This document shows positions 61,845-64,000 of a stretch of 64,000 bases of DNA, piece after piece. The stretch is from SIG598 sp045580875 (GTDB lineage Bacteria > Bacillota > Clostridia > Oscillospirales > Acutalibacteraceae), in the NCBI GenBank assembly GCA_045580875.1, contig JAZNOP010000020.1, positions 1 to 64,000 on the forward strand, read 5' to 3'. Each line of letters begins with the position of its first letter. Within the stretch, counting starts at the first letter, position 1. The notes beneath the pieces were generated by a model. The model was not told where the DNA came from. It saw only the letters and a program-made list of their open reading frames with translations, and ran no database searches. The position numbers were made by a program, and so were the translations under genes.

Positions 61845-62573
61845 TTGGCTGGAACTGTAAGACTTCAGAAGGTGCTTGCTGACAGCGGCATTGCATCAAG
61901 GAGAAAATCAGAGGAACTTATTGAACAGGGAAAAGTCCGCGTAAACGGTAAAGTTGCTGTTGTCGGCGATAAGGTTGACCCTAAAAATGACCGCATTACT
62001 GTAAGCGGCCGACGTGTTGTTGTAAAGAATGATAAGGTTTATCTTATGCTGCACAAACCTCGCGGATATGTAACAACAATGTCTGACGAAATGGACAGAA
62101 AGTGTGTAGCTGAGCTTGTTTCGGCAGTAAATGCGCGCGTATTCCCGATCGGGCGACTGGATAAAGACAGTGAGGGTCTGCTGCTTATGACCAATGACGG
62201 TGATTTTGCCAATGCTGTCATGCATCCAGCAAAACACGTCCCCAAAACCTACAGGGTAACTGTGAAAGGAAAGGTTACCGAGGAGCAGCAGGCACACCTT
62301 TCGGCAGGACTTATGCTTGATGACAGAATCACTGCGCCCGCTGATGTTCACACACACAGCATAGGTGAAGACAGGACTACTCTGGAGATTACGCTTTATG
62401 AAGGCAGAAACCGCCAGATAAGACGTATGTGTGAAGCTCTTGACCTTGAGGTTATCCGACTCAAGCGTATTGCTATCGGTAAAATAAAACTGGGCGGACT
62501 TAAATGCGGTGACTGGCGTATGCTTAATGACGCTGAACTTCGTTCGATCAAGACTCTTGTACAAATGCAATAA
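61845..62573 (+). CDS. rluB: Pseudouridine synthase (RluB/RsuA family)
   Basis: The 242-residue protein has an N-terminal S4 RNA-binding domain ('RLQKVLADSGIASRRKSEELI') and an RsuA-type catalytic domain with 'GRLDKDSEGLLLMTNDG' (catalytic Asp about 106) and 'EGRNRQIRRM'. It isomerises uridine in 23S or 16S rRNA. TTG start with AGAGGT. It follows dacF by 39 nt, and is closed by the terminator at 62579-62625. Confidence 0.92.
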   Translation: MAGTVRLQKVLADSGIASRRKSEELIEQGKVRVNGKVAVVGDKVDPKNDRITVSGRRVVVKNDKVYLMLHKPRGYVTTMSDEMDRKCVAELVSAVNARVFPIGRLDKDSEGLLLMTNDGDFANAVMHPAKHVPKTYRVTVKGKVTEEQQAHLSAGLMLDDRITAPADVHTHSIGEDRTTLEITLYEGRNRQIRRMCEALDLEVIRLKRIAIGKIKLGGLKCGDWRMLNDAELRSIKTLVQMQ

Positions 62574-62578
62574 ATCGC

Positions 62579-62625
62579 AAACCAACAGACATACTTGCTA
62601 TTTTATGCGGTAAGTCTGTTGGTTT
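62579..62625 (+). terminator. Terminator of the scpA-rluB block
   Basis: AAACCAACAGAC (62579-62590) and GTCTGTTGGTTT (62614-62625) form a perfect 12-bp stem followed by atttaat. Confidence 0.8.
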
Positions 62626-62669
62626 ATTTAATAAAATGACAAAAATTTAGCAATAATAAGAAAAATGAC

Positions 62670-62698
62670 TTGTTTGATGATTAACATTGTTATATAAT
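62670..62698 (+). promoter_or_regulatory. Promoter of the carboxyltransferase gene
   Basis: TTGTTT (62670-62675) and TATAAT (62693-62698) with a 17-nt spacer, 62 bp upstream of the ATG at 62760, which has an AGGAGG SD. Confidence 0.7.
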
Positions 62699-62759
62699 AT
62701 ATTTTGCGAAAATTTGGATATCATTATCCTCAATTATTATATTATCCAGGAGGTAACAA

Positions 62760-64000
62760 ATGGGTGCAGAAAGCAAAGCCGCAATCGCTGAGAGTGTAAG
62801 AGCAGCTGTAACCAAGAGTGCAGCATATGCTCGTCTTACCGCTCTTTTCGACAGTGGCACAATGACAGAATTTGAACCCCTCGCACTTTCCGAGGGCAAG
62901 CCTGCTGAGGTCATCACCGCCTTTGGCATGGTAAACGGTGTTCCGGTATGTGCATTCTCGCAGAACAGCGAAATCGCAGGCGGTGCAGTTTCCAAGGCTT
63001 CGGCAACAAAGATCTGCAAGGTTTATGATTACGCACTTAAGACAGGTGCTCCGGTGGTTGGTATTTTCGACTCAACCGGCGCACGACTCAAGCAGGGCGC
63101 TGAAATGCTTAATGCTTTTGGTGACATGCTTATACGCAGCAATAATCTTTCCGGCGTTGTTCCTCAGATTGCAGTTATCGCAGGTACTTGTATCGGTACT
63201 TGCTCTCTGCTTGCTTCAAGTGCAGATGTTATTATTTGTGCAGAAACTGCTGATTACGGTATTGATACTGCTGGCGGCAACATGACAGCAAAGGAAGCTG
63301 CTGAAGCAGGTGTTGCACATATTGTCACACCTGATGCACACAGCGCTGTTGCGGCTGCAAAGAATCTTATCTCAATTCTTCCGCAGAACAATCTTTCTGC
63401 TCCTGCGGTATGTGATTATACTGAGCCGTCTGTATTCCCGGCTGCAATCGCTTCCCAGAAGATCGGCTCCGGTGCAGATGTAACTGCAGAAATGCTTTCC
63501 GGTATTGTTGACCTTGGAAGCATCATTGAGCTTTCTGCAGGTTTCGGCAGGCAGACCTATACTGCTCTTGCAACCATGAACGGTGCAGTAACAGGTATTG
63601 TATCTGTTCACAGTGATGAGAAAGAGCTTGTAAGCCGTGATTCTGCTGCAAAGGCAGCACGCTTTGTCCGTTTCTGTGATGCTTTCTCTATCCCGGTCAT
63701 CACTTTTGTTGACTGCTGTGGATTTGCATCTATCCGTGAAGCTTCCATGCTCGCACATTCCTATGCTGAAGCAACTACAGCAAAGATTGCTGTCATTGTC
63801 GGTGCAGCTTACGGTGCAGCTTATGTCTCCATGGCCGGTGCAGCATCCGGCTCCGATTATGTAGTTGCATGGCCGACTGCAGTTATCTCTCCGCTTGCTC
63901 CGACTACCATTGCTGCAGTTCTTTATAACGAGCAGCTTGTGGGCAGCAAGAACCCCATTGAGCAGAGAAAGGCTCAGGTTGAAGAATATACTGCAACTCT
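62760..64000 (+). CDS. Carboxyltransferase subunit of a biotin-dependent carboxylase (3'-truncated by the window)
   Basis: The frame stays open for 413 codons to the window edge. It begins with a PccB/AccD-like carboxyltransferase fold: 'FDSGTMTEFEPLAL', 'GVPVCAFSQNSEIAGGAVSKASATK', 'FDSTGARLKQGAEM' and, in the second half, 'GAAYGAAYVSMAG'. Such proteins move carboxyl from carboxybiotin onto an acyl-CoA (acetyl-, propionyl-CoA) or act in sodium-pumping decarboxylases. AGGAGG SD just before the ATG. The frame has no stop inside the window. The substrate cannot be settled without the neighbouring subunits. Confidence 0.85.
   Translation, partial: MGAESKAAIAESVRAAVTKSAAYARLTALFDSGTMTEFEPLALSEGKPAEVITAFGMVNGVPVCAFSQNSEIAGGAVSKASATKICKVYDYALKTGAPVVGIFDSTGARLKQGAEMLNAFGDMLIRSNNLSGVVPQIAVIAGTCIGTCSLLASSADVIICAETADYGIDTAGGNMTAKEAAEAGVAHIVTPDAHSAVAAAKNLISILPQNNLSAPAVCDYTEPSVFPAAIASQKIGSGADVTAEMLSGIVDLGSIIELSAGFGRQTYTALATMNGAVTGIVSVHSDEKELVSRDSAAKAARFVRFCDAFSIPVITFVDCCGFASIREASMLAHSYAEATTAKIAVIVGAAYGAAYVSMAGAASGSDYVVAWPTAVISPLAPTTIAAVLYNEQLVGSKNPIEQRKAQVEEYTAT

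Overview
The window looks like a chromosomal segment of an anaerobic, spore-lineage Clostridia bacterium, most likely Ruminococcus-like (Oscillospiraceae). The inference rests on the scpA-scpB-DUF2953-ytfJ(gerW)-dacF-rluB core block, GPH and GH3 carbohydrate genes, BspA-type leucine-rich repeat proteins, AGGAGG-type ribosome binding sites and many ATG/TTG/GTG starts with clear SD spacing. No rRNA, tRNA or CRISPR array was seen.

Region 1 (1-10.5 kb) is accessory DNA. It holds small orphan genes and a minus-strand set made of a DnaB-like helicase core, a PolC-like PHP/exonuclease fragment broken by an in-frame TAG, and a DUF6557-like gene. These look like mobile-element replication remnants. 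Next come Nmad2/Nmad3 genes (families tied to nucleotide modification) and a retron. The retron reverse transcriptase carries the NAxxH, YxDD and VTG hallmarks. Immediately upstream is a complete msr-msd candidate: a 17-18 bp a1/a2 inverted repeat, an AGC branch-G context, two msr hairpins and an msd hairpin, with a promoter placed so that transcription would begin at a1. A WYL-domain regulator lies just upstream of the retron.

Region 2 (10.7-21.05 kb) is a tightly packed six-gene plus-strand operon: a SNF2-type helicase, a MoxR-like AAA+ ATPase, a metallopeptidase-like/VWA protein (DUF2201), a zinc-ribbon membrane protein, a BspA-type LRR protein, and a UvrD/PcrA helicase with an extra C-terminal cysteine-rich domain. 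The gene set resembles predicted NTP-dependent conflict or defence systems, and it sits divergently from the WYL-retron-Nmad genes. This 6.4-21 kb block is the best candidate for an undescribed system.

Region 3 (21.1-36.5 kb) is carbohydrate metabolism: a Na+/solute symporter with a divergent LysR regulator, a GH79-like glycosidase, a GPH symporter with a divergent TetR regulator (frameshifted), two GH3 enzymes (one a membrane-anchored, circularly permuted type) and an AraC regulator. A roughly 830 bp segment, made of a GtrA-like gene, its terminator and the 3' tail of a GH3 gene, is present twice. One GtrA copy carries a nonsense codon, and the first copy keeps only the tail of the GH3 gene.

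Region 4 (36.7-41.0 kb) is a run of small plus-strand genes: TetR, GNAT acetyltransferases, DUF3795 and DUF5131. It is followed by a class I DAHP synthase.

Region 5 (42.5-53.4 kb) has a receptor-like Ser/Thr kinase fused to LRR_5 repeats, an aldo/keto reductase with ferredoxin-like clusters, an MBOAT/DHHW pair for extracellular O-acylation with an RCC1-repeat protein, a large Ig-like surface protein and a 4'-phosphopantetheinyl transferase.

Region 6 (53.5-64 kb) is core-like: a flavodoxin-fold reductase, an OmpR/histidine kinase pair, a nitroreductase, a site-2-protease-like protein, scpA/scpB, DUF2953, gerW/ytfJ, a D,D-carboxypeptidase, a pseudouridine synthase and the 5' part of a biotin-dependent carboxyltransferase gene that runs off the window.
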